Shown: positions 35,170 through 43,193 of the stretch, piece by piece
How positions within the stretch are numbered: position 1 is the first letter of the stretch
How the letters are laid out: each line of letters starts with the position of its first letter
NCBI RefSeq assembly: GCF_014696625.1
Contig: NZ_JACJQL010000019.1
Coordinates: 51,200-115,199 of the forward strand
From: Nostoc parmelioides FACHB-3921
GTDB lineage: Bacteria > Cyanobacteriota > Cyanobacteriia > Cyanobacteriales > Nostocaceae
Direction of reading: 5' to 3'
Length of the DNA stretch: 64,000 nucleotides
Program-made: the position numbers and the translations under genes
Notes under the pieces: generated by a model
Told to the model about the DNA's origin: nothing
What the model saw: the letters and a program-made list of their open reading frames with translations, nothing else
Databases searched by the model: none

Positions 35170-36537
35170 TCAGGTTTTATTAACTAGATGTTCTATGGTG
35201 TCAGCGTCATTTGGCAAGGCGGCGGTGAGGACTTCGCTGCCTATGTCTGTAACTAAAACATCATCTTCAATGCGGATTCCTCGGATATCGGCGAATTGTG
35301 ATAGGCGTTCCCAGTTGACTGTATATTGGTATCTTGAGCGAGTTTTTTCATCGTTTAAGATAGCGGGAACTTGGTAAAATCCGGGTTCAATTGTGACCAA
35401 CATTCCTGTACGTAGGGGACGATTTAAACGCAGGTAGCCCAAGCCGAAGCGATCGCTCCTTTTCTTCCCTTCTTCATAGCCGGCTAAATCACCCAAATCT
35501 TCCATATCGTGGACATCCAAGCCCAAGAGATGGCCGATACCGTGGGGGAAAAATAAAGCATGGGCATCTTTTTCTACTAAATCTTCGGGATTACCTCGTA
35601 GAATGCCTAAATTTACCAAACCTTCGGCAATAACCCTAGCCCCTAGTAGATGGATCTCTGCATACTCTACACCGGGGCGGATGTTGGCAATGCAGGTATC
35701 ATGGGCTGCCAACACTACATCATATATATCCCGTTGTGTGGGGGAAAATTGACCAGACGCAGGCCAGGTACGGGTGATATCAGCAGCCCAACCTAATTCT
35801 GTTTCGCCACCGACATCGGCTAGTAATAAATCTCCTGGTTGCAGAGGATGGTGATACTGTTCGTTATGTAAAACTTCGCCGTGAACTGTGACAATACTGT
35901 TATAAGAAGTAGTCATGTTGTGAGCCATGAAAACGCTTTCCATTGCGGCTCGAACTTCTGCTTCTATTTTGGCGTTGGCGGTGGCTGCCATGCCAGCTTT
36001 GTGGGCTGCTACACTCACAGTTGCCGCTTTGCGTAACTCAGCTAATGCGCCTGCGTCGTGGGTGAGGCGTAAGGTAACGATCGCTTTCGCTAATTCTAAA
36101 TCAATTCCTTCTGGCTGACCTTGTGGTAAAACCCATCTGTTTAGTAGTTGGGATTGCTGCGTCCAAGTTGTGGCATCTTGGACGGCAATAGTGGCTGCAC
36201 CTTCCAGGAATGGCGTTAATTCTGATAAGGGTTGAGCTGCATCCGCGCCAATAGTTTCAGCGATTTCCTCACGTTTGGGTGTTTCTCCATGCCATAGGGC
36301 GCTACCGGGTGCAGGATCATCGATAAATAATGTTAACTTACCTGCTTCTAGGTGAATTGCGGCGTTGGGTAGGGGTAAGCCAGCAAAATAGAGGAAGTGA
36401 CTGCTAGCCCGGAAAGGAAAACGATTGGCGGGAAAGTTGCGCGCATTGCTGCCACCTGACCATAAAATGGCAGGAAAATCAATGAGGTGGGCTAATTTTT
36501 GACGGCGATCGCGCAAAGTATCAGCTAGAGAACCCAT
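35170..36537 (-). CDS. Xaa-Pro aminopeptidase P family protein
   Basis: 455 residues. The N-terminal domain (about 1-150, LADTLRDRRQKLAHLI) precedes the pita-bread metallopeptidase domain. Metal ligands are visible in LLLADVGGETELGWAADITR (two Asp), HGIGHLLGLDVHD (His), TIEPGFY (Glu) and IRIEDDVLV (Glu). It removes N-terminal residues before proline using two divalent metal ions. A small lipoprotein gene lies 16 bp upstream and is probably co-transcribed. Confidence 0.93.
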   Translation of the reverse strand: MGSLADTLRDRRQKLAHLIDFPAILWSGGSNARNFPANRFPFRASSHFLYFAGLPLPNAAIHLEAGKLTLFIDDPAPGSALWHGETPKREEIAETIGADAAQPLSELTPFLEGAATIAVQDATTWTQQSQLLNRWVLPQGQPEGIDLELAKAIVTLRLTHDAGALAELRKAATVSVAAHKAGMAATANAKIEAEVRAAMESVFMAHNMTTSYNSIVTVHGEVLHNEQYHHPLQPGDLLLADVGGETELGWAADITRTWPASGQFSPTQRDIYDVVLAAHDTCIANIRPGVEYAEIHLLGARVIAEGLVNLGILRGNPEDLVEKDAHALFFPHGIGHLLGLDVHDMEDLGDLAGYEEGKKRSDRFGLGYLRLNRPLRTGMLVTIEPGFYQVPAILNDEKTRSRYQYTVNWERLSQFADIRGIRIEDDVLVTDIGSEVLTAALPNDADTIEHLVNKT

Positions 36538-36553
36538 AATTAATTACCGCTAT

Positions 36554-36775
36554 TTAATCGTTATCTTCTTTATCATTATCCTGGCTGTCATTTTCTGGCT
36601 CTTTATCATCATCATCTTTGTCATTTTCACTGTTTGGTACTTCAGGTTGTGCCGTTGGTGGTTGTATTTCTGTAGGATTGGATGGCAGCTTTTGTTCAGC
36701 ATTACAACCGACCAAGCCCACAAAAATTAGACCTGTAATGATTTTGAGTTGCAAATTACGGCTCGCATCGAACAT
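36554..36775 (-). CDS. Small acidic lipoprotein
   Basis: 73 residues. An N-terminal hydrophobic stretch (LKIITGLIFVGLVGC) ends in the lipobox LVGC, so residue 24 is the likely lipidated Cys. The mature part is Pro-rich and then an almost pure Asp/Glu/Lys/Asn tail (NDKDDDDKEPENDSQDNDKE). No fold is expected; it is unrecognised beyond that. It lies 16 bp upstream of the aminopeptidase gene on the same strand. Confidence 0.65.
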   Translation of the reverse strand: MFDASRNLQLKIITGLIFVGLVGCNAEQKLPSNPTEIQPPTAQPEVPNSENDKDDDDKEPENDSQDNDKEDND

Positions 36776-36898
36776 TGACTCAGGCTTTTGGAGATAGTTT
36801 ACTAATTTCTAAGGTACTGCATTGCCCGTCATTCATGCTCAATAGAGCTTACCTTGTTAATTACGAATTATATTTTGAATTTTGAATTGTTAAACTCT

Positions 36899-37708
36899 AT
36901 GGGACAAATCATTACTCAAGTAGATGCTTTCACGGATAAACCCTTCGGGGGAAATCCGGCGGCCGTCTGTGTTTTGCCTTCTCCTCAAGCAGACACCTGG
37001 ATGCAGAATATAGCTCAGGAAATGAACTTATCGGAGACGGCTTTTTTAGTTAAACAAGATGATGGCTTCAATCTGCGGTGGTTCACGCCGACCGTGGAAG
37101 TACCGCTTTGTGGTCATGCAACCTTAGCCAGCGCTCATGTGTTGTGGTCAGAAGGGCATTTGTCACCCGATGAAATAGCCCGTTTTCATACGAAAAGTGG
37201 CTTACTGATTGCCAAGCGCCAAGGTGATTGGATTGAGTTAGATTTTCCTGTGAATCACTCACAACCAACAATCCCCCCTCCAGAATTGAGTCAGGCGTTG
37301 GGTGTATCGTTAAAATCAGTTGTGCAAAACTCTCTAGGCTATTTGGTAGAGGTGGAATCTGAGGATTTGGTGCGAAATCTACAGCCTAATTTCCAGCTAC
37401 TCAAAACTTTAGCTGTGGCAGATGTGATAGTGACTAGCCAAACTCAGCCTGATTCCCCATACGATTTTGTTTCTCGGTTCTTTGCCCCAGGTTTAGGTAT
37501 CAACGAAGATCCAGTCACAGGGGCGGCGCATTGCTGCTTGGCTAGTTACTGGCGCGATCGCCTGGGTAAGGATGAGTTTTTGGCTTATCAAGCCTCTAGC
37601 CGTGGTGGAGTGGTCAAGGTAAGTTACGGGGGAGGCGATCGTGTGTTTCTCGCCGGACAGGCGGTTACTGTTTTGAGGGGAGAGTTAACTAAGGGTGTAG
37701 GGGTCTGA
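36899..37708 (+). CDS. PhzF-family isomerase-like protein
   Basis: 269 residues from ATG 36899. The diaminopimelate epimerase-like fold shows QVDAFTDKPFGGNPAAVCVLP at the N-terminus, the catalytic Glu in MNLSETAFLV, PLCGHATLASAHVLW and ASSRGGVVKVSYGGGDRVFLAGQAV at the end. Named after the phenazine isomerase, but most family members have unknown substrates; no phenazine genes are present. A TTG at 36854 in frame would add residues coded by AT-rich repeat sequence and is rejected. Confidence 0.9.
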   Translation: MGQIITQVDAFTDKPFGGNPAAVCVLPSPQADTWMQNIAQEMNLSETAFLVKQDDGFNLRWFTPTVEVPLCGHATLASAHVLWSEGHLSPDEIARFHTKSGLLIAKRQGDWIELDFPVNHSQPTIPPPELSQALGVSLKSVVQNSLGYLVEVESEDLVRNLQPNFQLLKTLAVADVIVTSQTQPDSPYDFVSRFFAPGLGINEDPVTGAAHCCLASYWRDRLGKDEFLAYQASSRGGVVKVSYGGGDRVFLAGQAVTVLRGELTKGVGV

Positions 37709-38169
37709 GGGTATGGGGATGTGAGGAAATAATTGAGTTTTACTCTTTCCCCTATACCCTTCTCCAAACCCTTAGCCTTTCGTTTTCATGCGTCAGTCCT
37801 AATACTAAGTAAAAATTCTCACCATCTAATTCCAAAATCAGATAGGCTCCTCACAACTTCCTCAAATTTTTTTGATAGATTGTCAGTGTAAACAAGCCAA
37901 TATTTGTGTAACAACTAATCAGGGAAGTTGGGCATTCCGCTATCATACAACTATAATCTGGCATTTTTAAATTCAATCTTATCTGCAAGTAAAATATTTT
38001 TAATCTCGTCAATAATCTGTACAATTACCAAATTTGTTAAACAATAGAAATACTTTTTATCCAGCGTAATTCTTAATTTATATTTGTCACATGAGCAATC
38101 TTAAACATCAAGGAAAAGGTTATGTTTTACAAAAATTACAGATAACTCACTATCAAGAAGGTGATGATA
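37709..38169. other. Gene-poor spacer
   Basis: 460 bp between the PhzF and DSP-like genes. The left part has CCTATACCCTTCTCCAAACCCTTAG-type words; the rest is AT-rich. A 30-codon frame (38091-38183, MSNLKHQGKGYVLQKLQITH...) overlaps the start of the next gene but has no ribosome site; I do not call it a gene. Probable promoter region of the phosphatase-like gene. Confidence 0.4.
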
Positions 38170-38553
38170 ATGAATACTGTTAGAAAAATTAATAATGAGT
38201 TAGCGATCGCCGGACAAATTACACTCGATCAGTTCCACAAAATCACTGAAGATGGTTACAAATCAGTGCTGAACTTGCGATCGCCTGATGAAAAAGGATT
38301 GCTCGATAATGAACAAGATAAGCTTGAGTTCTTAGGACTACGCTATATTAATTTTCCTATGAAATTTGAAGAGATTAATAATCGAACTACACTACAAATA
38401 TTACAAACAATTAATGAATTGCCAAAACCCCTCTTAATTCACTGTGATAATTCTATTCGCTCCTCAGTTATAGCACTTTTATATGTAGCTACCAAACAAG
38501 GTATCACATTTGAAAAAGCTTTAGAATTAAGTAGTAATTTAGGTTTGATATAG
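38170..38553 (+). CDS. DSP-like (DUF442/BLH) phosphatase-family protein
   Basis: About 127 residues. INNELAIAGQITLDQFHKITEDGYKSVLNLRSPDEKG fits the beta-lactamase-hydrolase-like/DUF442 family of small dual-specificity phosphatase folds. The P-loop reads HCDNSIRSS; the catalytic Cys and Arg are kept but the usual Gly before xRS is Ser. Start ATG 38170 has GAAGG about 9 nt upstream; ATG 38164 and GTG 38161 are in frame. The role is unknown; the family is linked to sulfide or stress responses in some bacteria. Confidence 0.78.
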   Translation: MNTVRKINNELAIAGQITLDQFHKITEDGYKSVLNLRSPDEKGLLDNEQDKLEFLGLRYINFPMKFEEINNRTTLQILQTINELPKPLLIHCDNSIRSSVIALLYVATKQGITFEKALELSSNLGLI

Positions 38554-38613
38554 CAGCTATAGCTGTTGACTGCGACTGCTTGACAATCAACAATCAACAT
38601 TTAAACGTAAGTC

Positions 38614-39822
38614 CTAAAATATATGTGAGACAAATCCGATCGCCCCTCCTGCTAGCACTAACCAGGCAGAATTGATTTTAAATCGGAAGACAGCGATCGC
38701 ACTCACAATTGCCAAAATAATAGTTAGCCAATCCACTAGTGCGGCTTGTCCCAGTGTGTAAGTTACACCTGCCATTAATCCCAGGGAGGCTGCATTCACG
38801 CCATCGAGAAACCCACTAGCCCAGGAAGATTGACGCAATTTAGTCACCCAAGGGTTAACTACCCACACCAATATAAAAGCTGGTAAGAATATACCGATAG
38901 TACCAGCGATCGCCCCAGCGTTTCCCGCCAACAAGTATCCAATAAATGTGGCAGTAGTGAACACAGGCCCCGGTGTAAACTGTCCAATGGCTACCGCATC
39001 CAGAAGCTGCTGTGATGTCAGCCATTGGTTGCGTTCGACTAAATCCCGTTGCAAAAACGCCAGCAACACATAACCACTACCGTAAAGAACACAGCCAATC
39101 TTGAGAAAGAAGAGAAACACACTCACCCAAGTGACTGAGGTGATGGCTGCTGTTGTTGTCCCGACTTGAGCGAGAATACCTGAGAATGGCAGCAAAAAGG
39201 CTCCGGTGATCCGCCCCCGATTTTGCCAATTTTTCAGCACCATAACGGCGATACCTAGCGAAATTAGCAGCAAAATTTCATTCAATCCGGCAAAATAGGC
39301 GACTATAGCTACTATTCCGGCGATGCGTGTCGGTAAATCTTTGGCTGCTTTTTTACTCAGATTCCACACAGCTTGCAGCACGATCGCCATAATGACGGGT
39401 TTAATCCCATAGAGTAGCCATCCCACCTGCGGCACAGTTTGATAACGTGCATAAATGGCGGCTAATGTCCAAACAATGAGCATAGCAGGGAGAATAAAGC
39501 AACTACCCGCTACCAATAAACCACGCCACCCGCCTTGTTCGTAGCCTATGTGTATAGCTAATTCTGTTGAGTTGGGGCCGGGAATCAAATTTGTGATTCC
39601 CAACAAATCCAGCAGTTTCTCCCGACTCATCCAGCGACGGCGATTCACCACCTCATTATCCATCATGGCAATGTGAGCAGCCGGGCCACCAAAGGCGATC
39701 GCCCCCAGTCGCAAAAATACCACCGCTAATTCTATTAATCGCTGCTGTTGTTGTTTGGGAGTGAGAGCATGATAGGAAACCGCTTCCTGCTCTTGTTGAA
39801 AGTCCTCAGCTTCCTGTGCCAC
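38614..39822 (-). CDS. chrA: Chromate transporter, CHR family, two-domain form
   Basis: 402 residues with two homologous CHR domains and about ten membrane helices. The first half has RLGAIAFGGPAAHIAMMDNEVV and NLIPGPNSTELAIHIGY; the second half has KIGCVLYGSGYVLLAFLQRDLV and GQFTPGPVFTTATFIGYLLAG. The FGGP and GPV/GPN motifs are typical of ChrA, which exports chromate. ChrA homologues in cyanobacteria are often linked to sulfate supply; no sulfate genes lie here. Confidence 0.93.
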   Translation of the reverse strand: MAQEAEDFQQEQEAVSYHALTPKQQQQRLIELAVVFLRLGAIAFGGPAAHIAMMDNEVVNRRRWMSREKLLDLLGITNLIPGPNSTELAIHIGYEQGGWRGLLVAGSCFILPAMLIVWTLAAIYARYQTVPQVGWLLYGIKPVIMAIVLQAVWNLSKKAAKDLPTRIAGIVAIVAYFAGLNEILLLISLGIAVMVLKNWQNRGRITGAFLLPFSGILAQVGTTTAAITSVTWVSVFLFFLKIGCVLYGSGYVLLAFLQRDLVERNQWLTSQQLLDAVAIGQFTPGPVFTTATFIGYLLAGNAGAIAGTIGIFLPAFILVWVVNPWVTKLRQSSWASGFLDGVNAASLGLMAGVTYTLGQAALVDWLTIILAIVSAIAVFRFKINSAWLVLAGGAIGFVSHIF

Positions 39823-40074
39823 TATAATTATCCTGATTAATCAAGTTCACAGGATTAATATTATCAACCCAGATCAATCCCAGCTAAAGCAATTTTTAAA
39901 AGAATTTCTTAAATATAGTGCCGAGTTACCAGGCATAGGTTGGATTAAGCACACCGCAAAAATATTTGGTTTCGGGTTTCCTTGCCGAAGGAAATACCTG
40001 CACGTTACTGGCCATCCAACCTACAATTTTCTGCATGATTTTAGCTTTGCCATTTAATAGGTTCAGCTAAACAT
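39823..40074. repeat. Spacer with interspersed repeat
   Basis: About 250 bp. TAGGTTGGATTAAG at about 39938 and CATCCAACCTACA at about 40013 form the ends of an inverted element of roughly 90 bp with a GTTTCGGGTTTCCTTGCCGAAGGAAA palindrome inside. It lies between two minus-strand genes. Confidence 0.5.
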
Positions 40075-40308
40075 TTATCTAGGATGAATATGCCGTCTAG
40101 GCCCCCAGCCTGGATTGACAATAGTTGCTAACTCTTCTTCACTCAATTTACTAATTTCGTTCTCCAGTTCTTCAACAGTGAAGTCATAACCCCCTTCTTG
40201 AGCAATTTTAATAAAGGCTTCTGGATTATTTGTTGCTTTCAGTCTTTCTCTTAATGCTTGATTTTCCTTAACAGCTTTTAACAGTTCGGCAGCATTTTGC
40301 TGTGTCAT
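40075..40308 (-). CDS. Nif11-type leader/precursor peptide
   Basis: 77 residues. The Nif11-like domain reads AAELLKAVKENQALRERLKA, then AFIKIAQEGGYDFTVEELENEISKLSEEELATIVNPGWGPRRHIHPR. Nif11 leaders guide maturation enzymes to a C-terminal core peptide; the short basic tail after the leader (GWGPRRHIHPR) has no Cys, Ser or Thr for lanthionine or azole chemistry. No LanM, YcaO or radical-SAM gene lies within this window, so it is an orphan. Start ATG 40308 has GGGAGA about 9 nt upstream. Confidence 0.85.
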   Translation of the reverse strand: MTQQNAAELLKAVKENQALRERLKATNNPEAFIKIAQEGGYDFTVEELENEISKLSEEELATIVNPGWGPRRHIHPR

Positions 40309-40853
40309 AGTATTTATCTCCCATCTTAAATATCAGATTTTAAGTTAGAGCCAATATTATTGAAGGCTCAATCTATAATTTAGATGGTTGCATTATTTTT
40401 AATTATTCGTCTTGTACCGATAGAAATAAAAATGATGAATAATGCTGAGAAAAATATTGTTTTTGTGCTTTTATTATTTGCCTGCACGCAAATATAAATA
40501 AAAAATGTAATGACTGGATGATACTTTTAATCTAAGTCCAATACCATATCTAATACAGGTCTTAGGTATAATTTTGTTGAAAATATTCATGGATGCAATA
40601 CTGAAACAATAAGTATTTATACATTGTGTTAATGTATTTAAAGATTATTCCTTTGTTTTAAAAGCTTCATTATTCATCAGGATAGATGAAACATAATTAA
40701 ACTGGTAATGGAGGCACAATATTATCAAAAATAGTATCTACATTTTGTATGATTTTTCCTAGAATAAGAAATTTCCAATGAAAAGGTGATTACACTCTCG
40801 GCAACTAATGCTAGAGTTTCAGGAAATTCATCGGCACTGTTCAGCGAGTATCC
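40309..40853. other. AT-rich spacer, no gene found
   Basis: 545 bp between divergent Nif11 and lytic transglycosylase genes. Strongly AT-rich with no repeats of note. A 21-codon frame near 40434 (MMNNAEKNIVFVLLLFACTQ) has no support. It should hold both promoters. Confidence 0.4.
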
Positions 40854-43049
40854 ATGCTGAAAAAACTACAAAAAAAGCAAATTTCTATAATCGCTGGTGC
40901 GGCACTGTTTGCCTTTTCAGCTGGGGCGATGGTGTCAGCACCGGAGATTGGTAAATCCTTGGGGCAATGGCTCAACATGACTCAAGGTCAGCCCAAAGAT
41001 TTATCCGAGGGAAGTAGGGCGAAATCAGATGTATTTCCACTGATATCACAATCGCCGGTAGAACGAGCAGCCAAACTAGCAGAACTCTCGCAAAACTCGC
41101 GATCGCCAGATCGAGAAAGAGCGCGTTATCTGTTGGCGAGTGATTATATTGACACAAAACAAGGACAAAAAGCCCTGGAACTACTCACAGGCTTAGAGAA
41201 AAGCTATCCTGTCCTTGCACCCTACATCTTGCTGAAACAAGCACAAGCACAGGATTTATTAGGGGAAGATGGCAAAGCTTCTGACTTAAGACGACAAGTA
41301 TTAAAACAGTATCCCAAGGAAGCGGCGGCGGTAAAAGCCATCTATCTGATTGCTCAACCAAAGCTACAGGATACAGCGATCGCCCAATTTCCTTCCCATC
41401 CCCTCACCTGGGAGATAATCAGGAAGCGCTTGTCAGAAAATCCCAATCAGCCGCAGTTGCAGCTCATCTTGGCTCAATATGCTTATACCCAGCCAGGGAT
41501 AGTAGGGGTGTTAGACGAGCTAGGAAAACAGACAAATCTCCAACCCCAAGACTGGGAAGTGATTGGTACAGCCTACTGGGAGAACAATCAATTCCTCAAA
41601 GCGGCGAACGCTTACGCCAAAGCGCCAAAAACAGCCCGTAACCTCTACCGGACTGCACGGGGATGGCAAGTAGGCGGGAAAAATCGAGAACAAGCAATCT
41701 CTACCTATCAGCAACTAGTACAGCAATTTCCTGATGCACGGGAAACAGGACTAGGCTTGGTACGGTTGGCAGAAATGACTAAAACTAACAAAGATGCCTT
41801 ACCCTATCTCAACCAAGTAATTGCTAAATTCCCCGAACAAGCAAGTCAGGCGTTGGTAAAAAAAGCCGAAATCCTCACAGCCCTTAAGGATGAAAAAGCA
41901 GCCCAACAAACTTGGCAACAACTCATTACCAAGTATGCCAAATCCGATGAAGCCGCCGAATATCGTTGGAAAATCGCTCTAGAGAAAGCCAAAGCCAGAG
42001 ATTACACCAGCGCTTGGAAATGGGCGCAACCGATTGTCATCAACAACCCTAATAGTATTTTGGCTCCCAGGGCGGGTTTTTGGTTAGGTAAATGGGCAGC
42101 AGCCGTAGGCAAACAACAGGAAGCTCAAACTGCCTATGAGTACGTGATTAGCCAGTTTCCTTACTCTTATTATGCCTGGCGATCGGCAAACCTCTTGGGG
42201 TTGAATGTCGGCAACTTTGATAACGTCCGTCAACTCACCCCAGAAGTAGTTCCCTATCAGCGCCCCATACCTCCCACTGGTTCCCCGTCCTTCCAAGAAT
42301 TGTATTTACTTGGTCAAGATCGTGATGCGTGGCTGCAATGGGAGACAGAATATCTCAATAAACAGGAACCCACAGTAGCAGAACAATTCACCGAAGGCTT
42401 GATGCGGTTAGCTAGGGGTGAATATCTGTCAGGAATTAACCTGATTTCTAAATTAGAAGATAGGGAAACACCAGAAGAACAAGCTGAATATCAGGCCTTA
42501 AGTAAACAGATTACCTACTGGCAAGCCCGTTACCCATTTCCCTACTTGAAAGAAATTGAAAAATGGTCATCTGAGCGAGAACTTAATCCCTTGCTAGTTA
42601 CCGCCTTAATGCGTCAAGAATCGCGGTTTGAAGCGAAAATCAAATCCGTTGTCGGCGCGACTGGCTTAATGCAGGTAATGCCCGATACAGCTAAGTGGAT
42701 AGCATCAAAAATTCCCTTAGATATCAAAACCATTAATTTAGAAAATCCCAATGACAACGTGATGCTAGGGACATGGTATTTAGATTACACCCATGAGCGG
42801 TATGGCAATAATTCTATGTTAGCGATCGCTAGTTACAATGCTGGCCCAGGTAACGTCGCCCGATGGTTGAAAACTCTACCTAACCAAGACCCAGATGAGT
42901 TTGTTGAAGCCATCCCCTTTAATGAAACTAGGGATTATGTCCGCCAGGTATTTGGTAACTATTGGAATTATCTGCGACTATATAATCCTGAGATTGCCAG
43001 CATCGTCGCTAAATATTCCGCCGAACAACCGAAATTGCCAGAAAATTAG
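40854..43049 (+). CDS. Soluble lytic murein transglycosylase (Slt70-like)
   Basis: 731 residues. A signal-anchor segment (SIIAGAALFAFSAGAMVS, about 10-27) places it in the periplasm. A long alpha-helical TPR-like superhelix (about 70-560) precedes the catalytic SLT domain: ERELNPLLVTALMRQESRF contains the catalytic Glu (RQES), then GATGLMQVMP and IASYNAGPGNVARWL. It cleaves the glycan strand of peptidoglycan to 1,6-anhydro ends. Start ATG 40854 directly precedes the signal region. It is transcribed alone. Confidence 0.92.
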   Translation: MLKKLQKKQISIIAGAALFAFSAGAMVSAPEIGKSLGQWLNMTQGQPKDLSEGSRAKSDVFPLISQSPVERAAKLAELSQNSRSPDRERARYLLASDYIDTKQGQKALELLTGLEKSYPVLAPYILLKQAQAQDLLGEDGKASDLRRQVLKQYPKEAAAVKAIYLIAQPKLQDTAIAQFPSHPLTWEIIRKRLSENPNQPQLQLILAQYAYTQPGIVGVLDELGKQTNLQPQDWEVIGTAYWENNQFLKAANAYAKAPKTARNLYRTARGWQVGGKNREQAISTYQQLVQQFPDARETGLGLVRLAEMTKTNKDALPYLNQVIAKFPEQASQALVKKAEILTALKDEKAAQQTWQQLITKYAKSDEAAEYRWKIALEKAKARDYTSAWKWAQPIVINNPNSILAPRAGFWLGKWAAAVGKQQEAQTAYEYVISQFPYSYYAWRSANLLGLNVGNFDNVRQLTPEVVPYQRPIPPTGSPSFQELYLLGQDRDAWLQWETEYLNKQEPTVAEQFTEGLMRLARGEYLSGINLISKLEDRETPEEQAEYQALSKQITYWQARYPFPYLKEIEKWSSERELNPLLVTALMRQESRFEAKIKSVVGATGLMQVMPDTAKWIASKIPLDIKTINLENPNDNVMLGTWYLDYTHERYGNNSMLAIASYNAGPGNVARWLKTLPNQDPDEFVEAIPFNETRDYVRQVFGNYWNYLRLYNPEIASIVAKYSAEQPKLPEN

Positions 43050-43075
43050 GGAGTTGGGGACGAGGAATTTTATTG

Positions 43076-43121
43076 TTGTTGACGGTTGACGGTTGACGGT
43101 TAACTGTCAACCGTCAACAAA
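43076..43121. repeat. Inverted heptamer repeats
   Basis: GTTGACG repeated three times faces GTCAACC/GTCAACA copies, so the tract can form a long hairpin of heptamers between two convergent genes. Confidence 0.75.
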
Positions 43122-43166
43122 TTACACCAATTTGAAAAAAGAGTGCGACAAATAAACCATTTGTAG

Positions 43167-43186
43167 AGACGCGATTCATCGCGTCT
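43167..43186. terminator. Bidirectional hairpin between slt and metH
   Basis: AGACGCGAT-TC-ATCGCGTCT has a 9-bp perfect stem and is followed by TCTT on the plus strand. It lies between convergent genes and could stop both. It belongs to the same palindrome family as the urtD-urtE spacer. Confidence 0.55.
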
Positions 43187-43193
43187 TCTTCAC

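Noticed and set aside
38091..38183. 30-codon frame before the DSP-like gene as a leader peptide
   Set aside because: No ribosome site, and it overlaps the next start in another frame without a clear coupling signal.
40434..40500. 21-codon hydrophobic frame in the Nif11-Slt spacer
   Set aside because: Very short, AT-rich and without ribosome site; expected by chance.
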